From: Micavibrio sp. UBA6139
Lineage (GTDB): Bacteria > Pseudomonadota > Alphaproteobacteria > Micavibrionales > Micavibrionaceae
Direction: 5' to 3'
Length of the DNA stretch: 58,989 nucleotides
Assembly (NCBI GenBank): GCA_002423285.1
Contig: DIVF01000051.1
Location: forward strand, 1 to 58,989
Part shown: in pieces, positions 45,845-53,877 of the stretch
Position numbering within the stretch: the stretch's first letter is position 1
How the letters are laid out: every line of letters starts with the position of its first letter
Translations under genes and position numbers: made by a program
Notes under the pieces: model-generated
What the model saw: the letters and a program-made list of their open reading frames with translations, nothing else
Told to the model about the DNA's origin: nothing
Databases searched by the model: none

Positions 45845-45867
45845 ATTATATTCAACGATACCCAATT

Positions 45868-45910
45868 ATACCCATGGGGGGTACTTGACAAACATACCCC
45901 CCATGGGTAT
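45868..45910 (+). promoter_or_regulatory. CsoR double operator
   Basis: ATACCCATGGGGGGTA (45868-45883) and TACCCCCCATGGGTAT (45895-45910) are exact reverse complements 11 bases apart; each is itself a CsoR-type site (ATACCC...GGGGTA). Together they flank the -35 box and cover the spacer, so bound regulator would block RNA polymerase. Confidence 0.9.
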
Positions 45911-45913
45911 ATA
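45885..45913 (+). promoter_or_regulatory. Promoter of csoR and permease
   Basis: Consensus TTGACA (45885-45890), exactly 17 bases, TATATA (45908-45913). The -10 box touches the right operator arm. Confidence 0.88.
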
Positions 45914-45951
45914 CTGGAACTGTAACAACCAGCATCGGGGTGCTATAGACC

Positions 45952-46212
45952 ATGCATGATTCAGAACTGACAAAATTGAACCGCATTGCCGGTCAGGTCG
46001 AAGGGATCAAGAAAATGATCACCGAAGGGCGTCACTGCCCCGACATTCTGACGCAATTGCGCGCGGTGCGTTCCGCCGTGAAAACGGTTGAGGCCAATAT
46101 TTTAGAAACGCACCTGAACCACTGCATCGCGGAATCGCTGTCCGGTGGCAACACAAAAGACACGAAACAAAAAATCGAAGAATTAAAAGATCTGTTCAAA
46201 AGGTTTGATTGA
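45952..46212 (+). CDS. csoR: CsoR-type copper-sensing repressor
   Basis: 86 residues, all-helical DUF156 family. C29, H54 and C58 have the C-x24-H-x3-C spacing of the Cu(I)-binding triad in CsoR, unlike the nickel (RcnR) or formaldehyde (FrmR) sets. Copper binding would release the operator and switch on this gene and the permease. Its stop (46210-46212) precedes the permease ATG by one base. Confidence 0.93.
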   Translation: MHDSELTKLNRIAGQVEGIKKMITEGRHCPDILTQLRAVRSAVKTVEANILETHLNHCIAESLSGGNTKDTKQKIEELKDLFKRFD

Positions 46213-46213
46213 T

Positions 46214-47287
46214 ATGAGCTCATGCTGCAGCACTGATAACGGCGATAATGGTCACGGCCACACCCACCCCAAGAAAGACAAGTTGTTCTGGGGATGCCTG
46301 ATTATTATTCTGGCGGCGATTGGCGGGGCGTTGACCCTTGATCTGCTGAACATGTCAGTGCCGATGGTACATCATTTCGGGCACAGCATTTTGGATCTGG
46401 TCAAGACCATGTGGTGGGGCGTGTTGCTCGGCCTGTTCTTCGTTGGTTTGATGGGTCAGGTGCCAAAGGAATATTTCAGTGTCCTTTTGGGCCGTGGCGA
46501 TACGGTTGGCGGCATCTTCCGTGCCGCAGGGGCCGGGTTGCTGTTAGACCTGTGTTCGCACGGTATTTTGATGGTGGGCGCGAAGTTATATGAACGCGGC
46601 GCCAGCTTGGGCCAGTTGATGGCCTTCCTGATAGCCAGCCCGTGGAACTCCTTTTCCCTGACGCTCATCCTGATTGCGATGATCGGTTTGAAATGGACGC
46701 TGATCTTTATTGCCATGTCGGCGGTGATCGCGATTATCACCGGCATTCTTTATATGCTGCTGACCAAGGCCGGGGTTTTTACCCCGAACCCGCACACAAT
46801 TGTCGTGCCGGAAGAATTTAATCTGGTGCAGGATGCCAAAACACGCTTGAAAACATTCCGCCCCACCGGGTCCTTCTGGGCCACCGTATTCCGCGACGGG
46901 TGGAAAGACGGCAAGATGGTTTTGCGTTGGTTGATGTTCGGGATTGTCCTAGCCGCCTTGATCCGCACCTTTGTTCCGATTGAAGTGTTCAGCACATGGT
47001 TCGGGCCGACATTGGTCGGGTTGTTGTTGACCCTGTTGGCTACCACCTTGATTGAAGTATGCTCTGAAGGATCAGCACCGATTGGCGCCGATCTGGTCAT
47101 CCGCGCCAATGCGCCGGGCAACGGGTTCACCTTCCTGATGGCCGGGGTTTCAACCGATTACACGGAAATCATGGTTTTGAAAGACCTGACCAAATCGTGG
47201 AAAATTGCGCTGTTCCTGCCTTTGTTAACCGTGCCGCAAGTTGTCTTGCTGGGCTGGATCATGAACCAGTTTTCAATGACGCCTTAA
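46214..47287 (+). CDS. COG0701-family permease, probable metal exporter
   Basis: 357 residues. SSCC and HGHTH near the N-terminus could bind metal; about nine membrane helices follow. LCSHGILMVGAKLYERGASL and ASPWNSFSLT in the first half and CSEGSAPIGADLVIR in the second are typical of the DUF318/COG0701 permease family. It replaces the usual CopA ATPase behind CsoR, so copper efflux is inferred but not shown. Start at 46214 is 1 base after the csoR stop. Confidence 0.9.
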   Translation: MSSCCSTDNGDNGHGHTHPKKDKLFWGCLIIILAAIGGALTLDLLNMSVPMVHHFGHSILDLVKTMWWGVLLGLFFVGLMGQVPKEYFSVLLGRGDTVGGIFRAAGAGLLLDLCSHGILMVGAKLYERGASLGQLMAFLIASPWNSFSLTLILIAMIGLKWTLIFIAMSAVIAIITGILYMLLTKAGVFTPNPHTIVVPEEFNLVQDAKTRLKTFRPTGSFWATVFRDGWKDGKMVLRWLMFGIVLAALIRTFVPIEVFSTWFGPTLVGLLLTLLATTLIEVCSEGSAPIGADLVIRANAPGNGFTFLMAGVSTDYTEIMVLKDLTKSWKIALFLPLLTVPQVVLLGWIMNQFSMTP

Positions 47288-47790
47288 ACGATAATCAGGC
47301 CGTATAACATAAAGACCAGCCCCGCCAGCGTCAGCGGCCACGCGGCGCGGGCGGGCAAGCCACCGCGCACAAAGAAAAAATACTGAATAAAGAACATCGG
47401 AATGGTTGCAACCATAAACAGGCGCAGCGTATTGCCAAAGGCCATTTCAGGAAACAGGACATAGCTGAGCAGAACAGTGATCACCATCAGCAAGGCAATG
47501 CCCTTGTACCAGATGGCGGCGCGGTTACGATAGCGCAGCGACCCACGAATAATAATCCAGAACACAGCAGGAATAGACACCCACAGCGCAATCCACAGCG
47601 CCATATCATACGGATATGGGTCATTGAAGATGTGCATCAACAAATTCCCCTCATTCGGGGAATGCTTCATGGCAATCGCAAAGACAGATGAAATATAGGT
47701 CAGGCTTAAGACCGGAAAATAACGGTGACAAATCATGTCCCAGAAATTATCAGGAAGGAATTTCGGTTCATCCGCACGGTCGAGATTCAT
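47284..47790 (-). CDS. Inner membrane protein, unknown
   Basis: 168 residues with a soluble 20-residue N-terminus and about four to five membrane helices (near 28-45, 62-82, 95-112, 120-140 and 145-165). No family recognised. ATG overlaps the Rap1a-like stop by 4 bases; the 3' end overlaps the permease by 4 bases in convergent orientation. Confidence 0.75.
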   Translation of the reverse strand: MNLDRADEPKFLPDNFWDMICHRYFPVLSLTYISSVFAIAMKHSPNEGNLLMHIFNDPYPYDMALWIALWVSIPAVFWIIIRGSLRYRNRAAIWYKGIALLMVITVLLSYVLFPEMAFGNTLRLFMVATIPMFFIQYFFFVRGGLPARAAWPLTLAGLVFMLYGLIIV

Positions 47791-48173
47791 TTTTTACGCT
47801 TTCCACACGGGTATTTTTCGTACAACCCCATCAACACCGCCGGTGCCGCGACAAAAGCATCGTGCTGCGGGTTTCGTTGCAAATATTCCAGCACATAAAG
47901 ATGAACTTCGTTGAGGGTCACACTTCCCGGGATACAGAAATTAATATCCGGCGCCATCTTCATCGACCGCAGCATGTTGTGATAATCCATGATGCCTGAG
48001 ATATAAGACTGGCATGCGGCATGGGCACCGGGGGCAATTTCATTTCCTTGCGCATCTACACCGCAGATTTTCACGAGATAGGCCCCGGAAAAACGCGCCG
48101 CCGCTGCCCGCTCTGATGAGGCGGTCAAAACCATCCCGCACAGCAGGACTATGGCAAGGATTCGCAGAAGCAT
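47787..48173 (-). CDS. Rap1a/Tai-like periplasmic protein
   Basis: 128 residues. Signal peptide (cleavage near AAA, residue 25). The remaining sequence follows the Rap1a/Tai pattern: ACQSYISGIMDYH, NFCIPGSVTLNEVHLYVLEYL and a final YEKYPCGKRKK with the conserved Cys residues. Rap1a/Tai proteins are immunity proteins for type VI amidase effectors, but many bacterial members lack a nearby effector; none is visible here. Confidence 0.78.
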   Translation of the reverse strand: MLLRILAIVLLCGMVLTASSERAAAARFSGAYLVKICGVDAQGNEIAPGAHAACQSYISGIMDYHNMLRSMKMAPDINFCIPGSVTLNEVHLYVLEYLQRNPQHDAFVAAPAVLMGLYEKYPCGKRKK

Positions 48174-48179
48174 TTCTGG

Positions 48180-49406
48180 CTACTTATCCTTCATGCCAGC
48201 TTTCAGCTGTTCCAGCATCGCAAATGGGGAATCGCCCATTTGCTTTGGACGCGCTTCAAAGCTGGTTGGTTTTTTCTCGAATTTTTCTGGCTTGCCGTCA
48301 CGGCCCCGTGGCTTATCGCCTCTTGGCTTGCCCTTGAAACCATCTTCCTTCTTTTTGCCTTTGAAGGATGGGTCGCGTTCTTTTGCCACGGCACTGCCAT
48401 GGTCCGATTTTTGATTGGCGCGTGGCGCACGGTTTTCGGAACGTGGTGGACGGGCCGCTTCATTGGCTTTGCCGCGTTTCAAGCGGAAGGTTGCGAGCTC
48501 TGGCTTCACAGCCATAACAGGTGCCGCAGCAACTGCCGGAGCTTCCGCTTCAACCGCAGGTGTTTCAGCCACAGGGGCCTCAACAGCGACCTCTGCCACA
48601 ACAACCGCTGTTTCCACAACCGGCTGTTCCGCAGGATCATGTGATTTTTTATGGCCCATGGATTCAATGATTTTATACAAATCAGGAATCGAACAACCCA
48701 TCCATTCGGCCATCGCGTGTGTGGCCTTGAATGTGCCGTCTTTGGCGCTGTCATAAATGGCGCTGATCAAACGGTCCAGCATATCAACGCGGATCGCACG
48801 GCCACCATAAACAGGGTAACCAATGGCGCGTTGGTAAACAGGGTCAATGGTTGCTTCATCAACAATCACCGACACCACACCATCCTTTGGCAATGGCGCA
48901 GGAAGAACGCGGTCATTCCACAACCACCACAAAGTCGCGCGCAATTTTACAGCGGCAGGTTTATTGAGTTCAGGTACGAAGACCAGAACCGGGCCCAGAC
49001 GTACATGACGTTGACGCAGGACTTTACGCGCTTCCGGGTCCAGACCCGCAATCAGCGGCTCCAGATCCTGGCGCGGCATAATACCCAGCGCATCGTGAAG
49101 CAAAACGGCAATGTCTTTTGCAGGGCCAGCAATGCCCTCTTCCTTCGTCAACCCGGTCAATGGACCAAGGACGGTATTGATGTGTTGCTCCATCCACGAT
49201 TTCAAAAACTGGATAACAGCCGCAGGATCTTGATCCTTCAGGGGCTCTGCGCCGTCCAGCAAAACGAAATCGGGCTGAAGCTGTTTTTCGCCCTTGCGCA
49301 GGGTCGCAATCGGCTGGCCCGGCAATGGGTTGCTGGCATCCGCTTGCCACAAAATCTGGCCGCCCTCTTTCAGAGTCAGCTGCTTCGGTTGGGAATTTAA
49401 GATCAT
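48180..49406 (-). CDS. Orphan C-terminal domain of Suv3-type helicase
   Basis: 408 residues. Residues 1-265 match the C-terminal part of the large alphaproteobacterial Suv3/MgpS-type RNA helicase: LKSWMEQHINTVLGPLTGL, LDPEARKVLRQRHVRLGPVL, VFVPELNKPAAVKLRATLWW and GYPVYGGRAIRVDMLDRLIS. An Ala/Val/Glu-rich linker and a basic Lys/Arg/Gly tail follow. The helicase core with its Walker motifs is absent and no trace of it lies upstream. The ATG at 49406 has AAGGAT upstream and a palindrome in its leader. It may act as a separate subunit. Confidence 0.75.
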   Translation of the reverse strand: MILNSQPKQLTLKEGGQILWQADASNPLPGQPIATLRKGEKQLQPDFVLLDGAEPLKDQDPAAVIQFLKSWMEQHINTVLGPLTGLTKEEGIAGPAKDIAVLLHDALGIMPRQDLEPLIAGLDPEARKVLRQRHVRLGPVLVFVPELNKPAAVKLRATLWWLWNDRVLPAPLPKDGVVSVIVDEATIDPVYQRAIGYPVYGGRAIRVDMLDRLISAIYDSAKDGTFKATHAMAEWMGCSIPDLYKIIESMGHKKSHDPAEQPVVETAVVVAEVAVEAPVAETPAVEAEAPAVAAAPVMAVKPELATFRLKRGKANEAARPPRSENRAPRANQKSDHGSAVAKERDPSFKGKKKEDGFKGKPRGDKPRGRDGKPEKFEKKPTSFEARPKQMGDSPFAMLEQLKAGMKDK

Positions 49407-49433
49407 TCCAATATTATCCTTAATTTTCAATTC

Positions 49434-49450
49434 GCCCGTAATATACGGGC
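49434..49450 (-). promoter_or_regulatory. Palindrome in the helicase-domain gene leader
   Basis: GCCCGTA and TACGGGC around ATA, 28 bases before the ATG of the minus-strand gene. Possible operator or leader hairpin. Confidence 0.45.
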
Positions 49451-49621
49451 ATCCCGTGATATTGAAAACAACAAAACACCCCAAAACGAGATTTTACATC
49501 ATATTTTAGCCGGAATCGCCCCGTAAACATGACGTGTACAGACCGGGGAATAGGGCTGGTCCCGCCCCCCCTTTTTTGTTAATTTTACCACCCCAACAGC
49601 CACCATTCAAAAGAGCACCCC

Positions 49622-51220
49622 ATGACACGGCTTTTCGCGCTTGTTCTCGTCTGCGTCCTGATGTTTGCCCCCTTCTCAGCCCAAGCGGCAATTGATAAGG
49701 CCGGGGCCGCGCATTTGACCGGAATTTTCACGAAACTGCTGGATGAACAAAAAATTTCCGCCCGTCTACAGGGGCAGGATTTAAAAAGCCAAGGTGAGGT
49801 TCTGGTCGAACCCGCCGGGTCATATTACGCGGTCACGCTGCCACACCTGTCACTGGTGCACGCCGATTCCAGCACGCTTGATCTGGGCATTCTGGTGATC
49901 AACGCCATGCCGGGATCCTCCGCACAAGAATGGAAAATGACACTGGCGATCCCAACCCCGATCATTGGGTATGACGCGGCGAAAAAGCCGATCTCTCGCC
50001 TTGATATTGGCAAACAATCTTTCACAGGCGTTTGGAATGAATCCATCAATAACTTTTCCAAACTGGATGCGCGGTATGAAAACATTACCTCGCTATCCTC
50101 TGCCAATGGCGCAACATTAAAAATTCCAAAAGCCGCCGTGATTTATGATCTGACCCGGAACGCCGATGGCAAAACATGGTCCGGCCCGACAAAATTTACC
50201 ATGGAAAACATTACCCTGCTACGCGAGGGCAATGCCGGGCAATCAAAAATTGGCCGCCTGACCATGGATACGATGGTGCAGGATTATTCCTATGAAAAGA
50301 TGCGCGAATACCAACAAAAAATGACCGCCCTGTCAGCCACCGCCAGTGCAGCAGCCGTTAATTCAGACCAATTGGCAGATGTCATTTTGGATATGATCGG
50401 CAGCATCTGGGGCGGGTTCGGGACACAGATTGTTTTAGATGATGTTGACCTGTCACGCCCCGCCATTCCGGGCAGCCCCGCCGGACGTCTGGCCACCAAA
50501 CAAATCAGACTTGGTTTTGATGCCAAGGGTTTTGCGGCCGATAACGTCACCATGACCATGAAGACACAATATGACGGCCTGACCCTGACCCCCGCCCCGG
50601 CTGGATTCAATGAAGTGACACCGGGCCGTTTGAATTTGGACCTGACGGTTGAAAACCTGCCCTATAAAAAACTCATCAACCTCACCCGCAAAACAGCCGA
50701 AGCCGCCAGCACCAGCGCCGAGCCACAAAAAAATGCCGGCATGCTGGCCGCAAAACTGATCCCGCAAATGCTGACCCAAGCTGGAACGACTCTTAAAATC
50801 AACAAATCCTACCTTGGCAATAACACCTATAACATCGATCTGGACGGCCAAGCCGTCGCCAATATGGCGACCGTGATGGGTGCGGTTGGCAAGGCCACGC
50901 TGAACATCACCGGCCTTGACGATTTGATTGCCCTGACCAAGGCTCAAATGAAAAAAACCGACCTGCCGCCAGACGCAATGAAGAAACTGCAAGGCACTTT
51001 TGTGACCCTGTCCGTCCTGCAACTCTCGGGCCAGCAGGGCAAAGATGCCACCGGCAAATCCATGCGCAGCTATAACCTCGAACTAACCCCCGAAGGTAAA
51101 GTCATGGTGAACGGTGCAGATCTAACAACCCTCATGACCCTGGCCGGGGCCGCCGCAGGCCAGCCAAAGGCGGCTCCAGCGCCCGCAGCAGCGCCAGTTC
51201 CTCCCGTGGCGAAGCCATAA
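49622..51220 (+). CDS. Large exported protein, unknown
   Basis: 532 residues. Signal peptide (cleavage after AQA, residue 22), then a long beta-rich body of repeating amphipathic strands with an interspersed helical part (about 340-450) and a Pro/Ala tail. The layout resembles the DUF945/YdgA group of periplasmic proteins, but I cannot confirm membership. ATG follows AAAAGAGCACCCC with weak AAAGAG. It converges on hemW with a G-rich palindrome between. Confidence 0.75.
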   Translation: MTRLFALVLVCVLMFAPFSAQAAIDKAGAAHLTGIFTKLLDEQKISARLQGQDLKSQGEVLVEPAGSYYAVTLPHLSLVHADSSTLDLGILVINAMPGSSAQEWKMTLAIPTPIIGYDAAKKPISRLDIGKQSFTGVWNESINNFSKLDARYENITSLSSANGATLKIPKAAVIYDLTRNADGKTWSGPTKFTMENITLLREGNAGQSKIGRLTMDTMVQDYSYEKMREYQQKMTALSATASAAAVNSDQLADVILDMIGSIWGGFGTQIVLDDVDLSRPAIPGSPAGRLATKQIRLGFDAKGFAADNVTMTMKTQYDGLTLTPAPAGFNEVTPGRLNLDLTVENLPYKKLINLTRKTAEAASTSAEPQKNAGMLAAKLIPQMLTQAGTTLKINKSYLGNNTYNIDLDGQAVANMATVMGAVGKATLNITGLDDLIALTKAQMKKTDLPPDAMKKLQGTFVTLSVLQLSGQQGKDATGKSMRSYNLELTPEGKVMVNGADLTTLMTLAGAAAGQPKAAPAPAAAPVPPVAKP

Positions 51221-51242
51221 GAGAAAAATTAATAAGGTCGTT

Positions 51243-51270
51243 TGAAGGGGGGATTCCCCCCTTCACCCAT
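51243..51270. repeat. G-rich palindrome, copy 4
   Basis: Arms TGAAGGGGGG and CCCCCCTTCA (10 bp, loop ATT), followed by CCCAT as in copy 2. It lies between convergent genes and may terminate both. Confidence 0.75.
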
Positions 51271-51276
51271 TACTCT

Positions 51277-52449
51277 TTATCCTACGAGATATGAAAGAAG
51301 CGCATTTAAACGCTGGCGGCCTGACGCGGTGGCGGCGATGTGGGTGTCGCTCAAGGTTAAATAGCCTTCATCGCTGAGGGCTTTTATTTTCTTTGCATCA
51401 AAGAATGTATCGCGGTGGCGGCCTGATTCATGTTCAAGGCGCGATAGCGGAATACCTTCGCTCAAGCGCAATCCCATCATCAAGGCTTCGGTCATGCGTT
51501 GGTCGGGGGTGACATCTTCGAACGGGTGTGCGCCGTGGCCCTTGGCGGTCACATCATTCAACCAGATTTCCGGAGCGCGGTGTGCGCGGGTGGCTTTCTT
51601 TTGGCCATCAAGCGTTAAACGCCCATGGGCCCCCGGCCCTACCCCGACATAATCACCGTAACGCCAGTAAGTCATATTATGACGCGATTCTTCGCCCGGT
51701 TTGGCATGGTTGGAAATTTCATAGGCGGGCATTCCGGCAGCACCCAGAATATCTTGCGTGGCTTCATATAAATCACCCGCTGCCATGTCATTGGGGATCA
51801 TAAAATCACCACGGGCATGTTGCGCGAAAAAGGCTGTGCCGGGTTCGATGGTCAATTGGTAGAGGGAAATGTGGCCGCCGGACAGCGTCAGCGCCTCCTC
51901 CAGCTCTTCCTTCCATGCCGCAACCGTTTGTTGCGGGCGGGCATAGATCAGATCGAAACTGAAACGGTCAAAAGTGGCCCCGGCGATTTCAATCGCGCGG
52001 CGGGCTTCGCCGACATTGTGTTTGCGGCCCAAAAATTCCAGATCTTTTTCACGCAAGGACTGAATGCCGAGTGACACACGGTTGACCCCGGCGCGGCGAA
52101 AGGCGGTAAATTTATCGGCCTCGACAGATGTCGGGTTTGCTTCCAGTGTGATTTCAATATCATTGGAAAAATTCCAACGCTTTTGTGCTTCATCAATTGC
52201 GGCGGCAACTGTTTCCGGATGCATCAAGGACGGCGTTCCGCCGCCAAAAAAGATAGAGGATAAGACCCGCCCCGGCGTCATCGCGGCATAGTGATTGATT
52301 TCACGCACTAACGCCTCACGCCACGCATCATGGTCAACGCGGTCATGAACGTGCGAGTTGAAATCGCAATACGGGCATTTCGACAGGCAGAAAGGCCAAT
52401 GAATATAAAGGCCAAAGGAGGATTCCGGGTGGGTTTGAATGACGCTCAT
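51277..52449 (-). CDS. hemW: HemW-like radical SAM haem chaperone
   Basis: 390 residues. Radical SAM motif with C21, C25 and C28 (CLSKCPYCDF), SIFFGGGTPSLM and GIQSLREKDLEFLGRKH. HemW binds haem and helps insert it into respiratory enzymes; earlier called coproporphyrinogen oxidase-like. ATG overlaps the rdgB stop by 4 bases (ATGA). Confidence 0.93.
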   Translation of the reverse strand: MSVIQTHPESSFGLYIHWPFCLSKCPYCDFNSHVHDRVDHDAWREALVREINHYAAMTPGRVLSSIFFGGGTPSLMHPETVAAAIDEAQKRWNFSNDIEITLEANPTSVEADKFTAFRRAGVNRVSLGIQSLREKDLEFLGRKHNVGEARRAIEIAGATFDRFSFDLIYARPQQTVAAWKEELEEALTLSGGHISLYQLTIEPGTAFFAQHARGDFMIPNDMAAGDLYEATQDILGAAGMPAYEISNHAKPGEESRHNMTYWRYGDYVGVGPGAHGRLTLDGQKKATRAHRAPEIWLNDVTAKGHGAHPFEDVTPDQRMTEALMMGLRLSEGIPLSRLEHESGRHRDTFFDAKKIKALSDEGYLTLSDTHIAATASGRQRLNALLSYLVG

Positions 52450-53051
52450 TCCTGCTCCAGATTGGCCGTCCCCAGATTGGCGACCAGCAAACCAAAGGCA
52501 TGAGAGCGATGACTGATCGCCTTTTTCTCTGCCGGGCTCATTTCGCCGAAGGTGCGGGATTCACCAACCGGCTGGAACATCGGGTCATACCCAAACCCCC
52601 CTGTGCCACGCGGTGGCCATACCAGTGTACCTTCGATCCGCCCTTCGAAAATTTCACATTCACCGTCGGGTGACGCCAAAGCCAGCGTGCAAATAAACGC
52701 CGCCGAACGGTCAAGGTTTTCACCCAGCGTTTCATGCACACGCTTCATCGCCGCCTGAAAATCTTTTTCGGGTCCGGCCCAACGTGCGGAATAAATACCA
52801 GGGTTTCCGTTCAATCCGTAAACGTGCAACCCGCTGTCATCGGCTAAGGCAGGCAAGCTGGTTGCTTGCGCGGCCAGCAAGGCCTTCAATGCGGCGTTTT
52901 CAGAAAACGTGGTGCCGGTTTCCTCTGGCTCATCCAGCCCCAGCTCCGCCGATGAAACGACGTTGATGCGCAAGGGGTGCAACAGATCACCGATCTCTTG
53001 CACCTTGGCGGGGTTATGCGTGGCGAGGACGAGTTTTTCGATCACGCTCAT
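52446..53051 (-). CDS. rdgB: dITP/XTP pyrophosphatase
   Basis: 201 residues. Removes non-canonical purine nucleotides. VLATHNPAKVQEI, FSENAALKA, ALADDSGLHV and GGFGYDPMF are the family's substrate and metal motifs. Overlaps rph and hemW by 4 bases at each end. Confidence 0.96.
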   Translation of the reverse strand: MSVIEKLVLATHNPAKVQEIGDLLHPLRINVVSSAELGLDEPEETGTTFSENAALKALLAAQATSLPALADDSGLHVYGLNGNPGIYSARWAGPEKDFQAAMKRVHETLGENLDRSAAFICTLALASPDGECEIFEGRIEGTLVWPPRGTGGFGYDPMFQPVGESRTFGEMSPAEKKAISHRSHAFGLLVANLGTANLEQE

Positions 53052-53770
53052 AGGCCAGCAATCGCCTTTTCCTGTAAGGTTTTAAGGTCGCTGCACCCGG
53101 CCTTGGCCAGTGACAGCAATGTCAGGAATTGTTCTTCGCTGAACGGTTCTTTTTCGGCGGTGCCTTGAATTTCAACAATGCCGCCCTTGCCCATGATAAC
53201 AAAGTTTGCATCGGTTTCGGCGGATGAATCTTCATCGTAATCCAGATCCAGAACCGATATGCCCTGATAAATACCGCAAGAAATCGCCGCGATGCTATCC
53301 ACCAGCGGTGATGTTTTGCACGCACCGATTTTGACCAGATGATTGATCGCCATAGCCAAGGCCACATACCCACCCGTGATCGATGCGGTGCGTGTGCCGC
53401 CATCGGCCTGAATAACATCACAATCAACTTTGATCTGCCGCTCGCCCAAGGCCTTCATATCGACAACGGCGCGAAGAGCCCGACCGATCAGGCGTTGAAT
53501 TTCTTGCGTCCGGCCAGATTGTTTTCCCTTGGCCGCTTCGCGGTCCATGCGTGAATGGGTAGAGCGTGGCAACATGCCGTATTCGGCCGTCACCCAACCA
53601 TTGCCTGTATTCTTCATCCAGCCCGGCACTTTTTCTTCAACCGTCGCGGTACACAGAACATGCGTGTCACCGAACTTCACAAGGCAAGACCCTTCCGCAT
53701 ATTTTGAAACATTCAGCTCCAACGAGACGTTACGCAGGGCATTTGGGGCGCGGCCAGAGGGTCTGGTCAT
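53048..53770 (-). CDS. rph: Ribonuclease PH
   Basis: 240 residues. Phosphorolytic 3'-5' trimming of tRNA ends. MTRPSGRAPNALRNVSLELN, VEEKVPGWMKNTGNGWVTAE, GRTQEIQRLIGRALRA and TASITGGYVAL are present, with the catalytic Asp residues in LDLDYDEDS. The ATG at 53770 gives the family's start. Divergent from hrcA, the usual alphaproteobacterial arrangement. Confidence 0.97.
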   Translation of the reverse strand: MTRPSGRAPNALRNVSLELNVSKYAEGSCLVKFGDTHVLCTATVEEKVPGWMKNTGNGWVTAEYGMLPRSTHSRMDREAAKGKQSGRTQEIQRLIGRALRAVVDMKALGERQIKVDCDVIQADGGTRTASITGGYVALAMAINHLVKIGACKTSPLVDSIAAISCGIYQGISVLDLDYDEDSSAETDANFVIMGKGGIVEIQGTAEKEPFSEEQFLTLLSLAKAGCSDLKTLQEKAIAGL

Positions 53771-53842
53771 GGGGATTTCCTTATTCCGGTGGTTACACAT
53801 TAAAATCGGCGTCACTTTATCCGGTAATGCCGTGATGTCAAA

Positions 53843-53871
53843 TTGCCTTTTGTCTTTGAAATCGCTATATA
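53843..53871 (+). promoter_or_regulatory. hrcA promoter, leaderless
   Basis: TTGCCT (53843-53848), 17 bases, TATATA (53866-53871). A start 7 bases on is the A of the hrcA ATG (53878). No CIRCE-like TTAGCACTC repeat is present. Confidence 0.65.
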
Positions 53872-53877
53872 TTTCTT

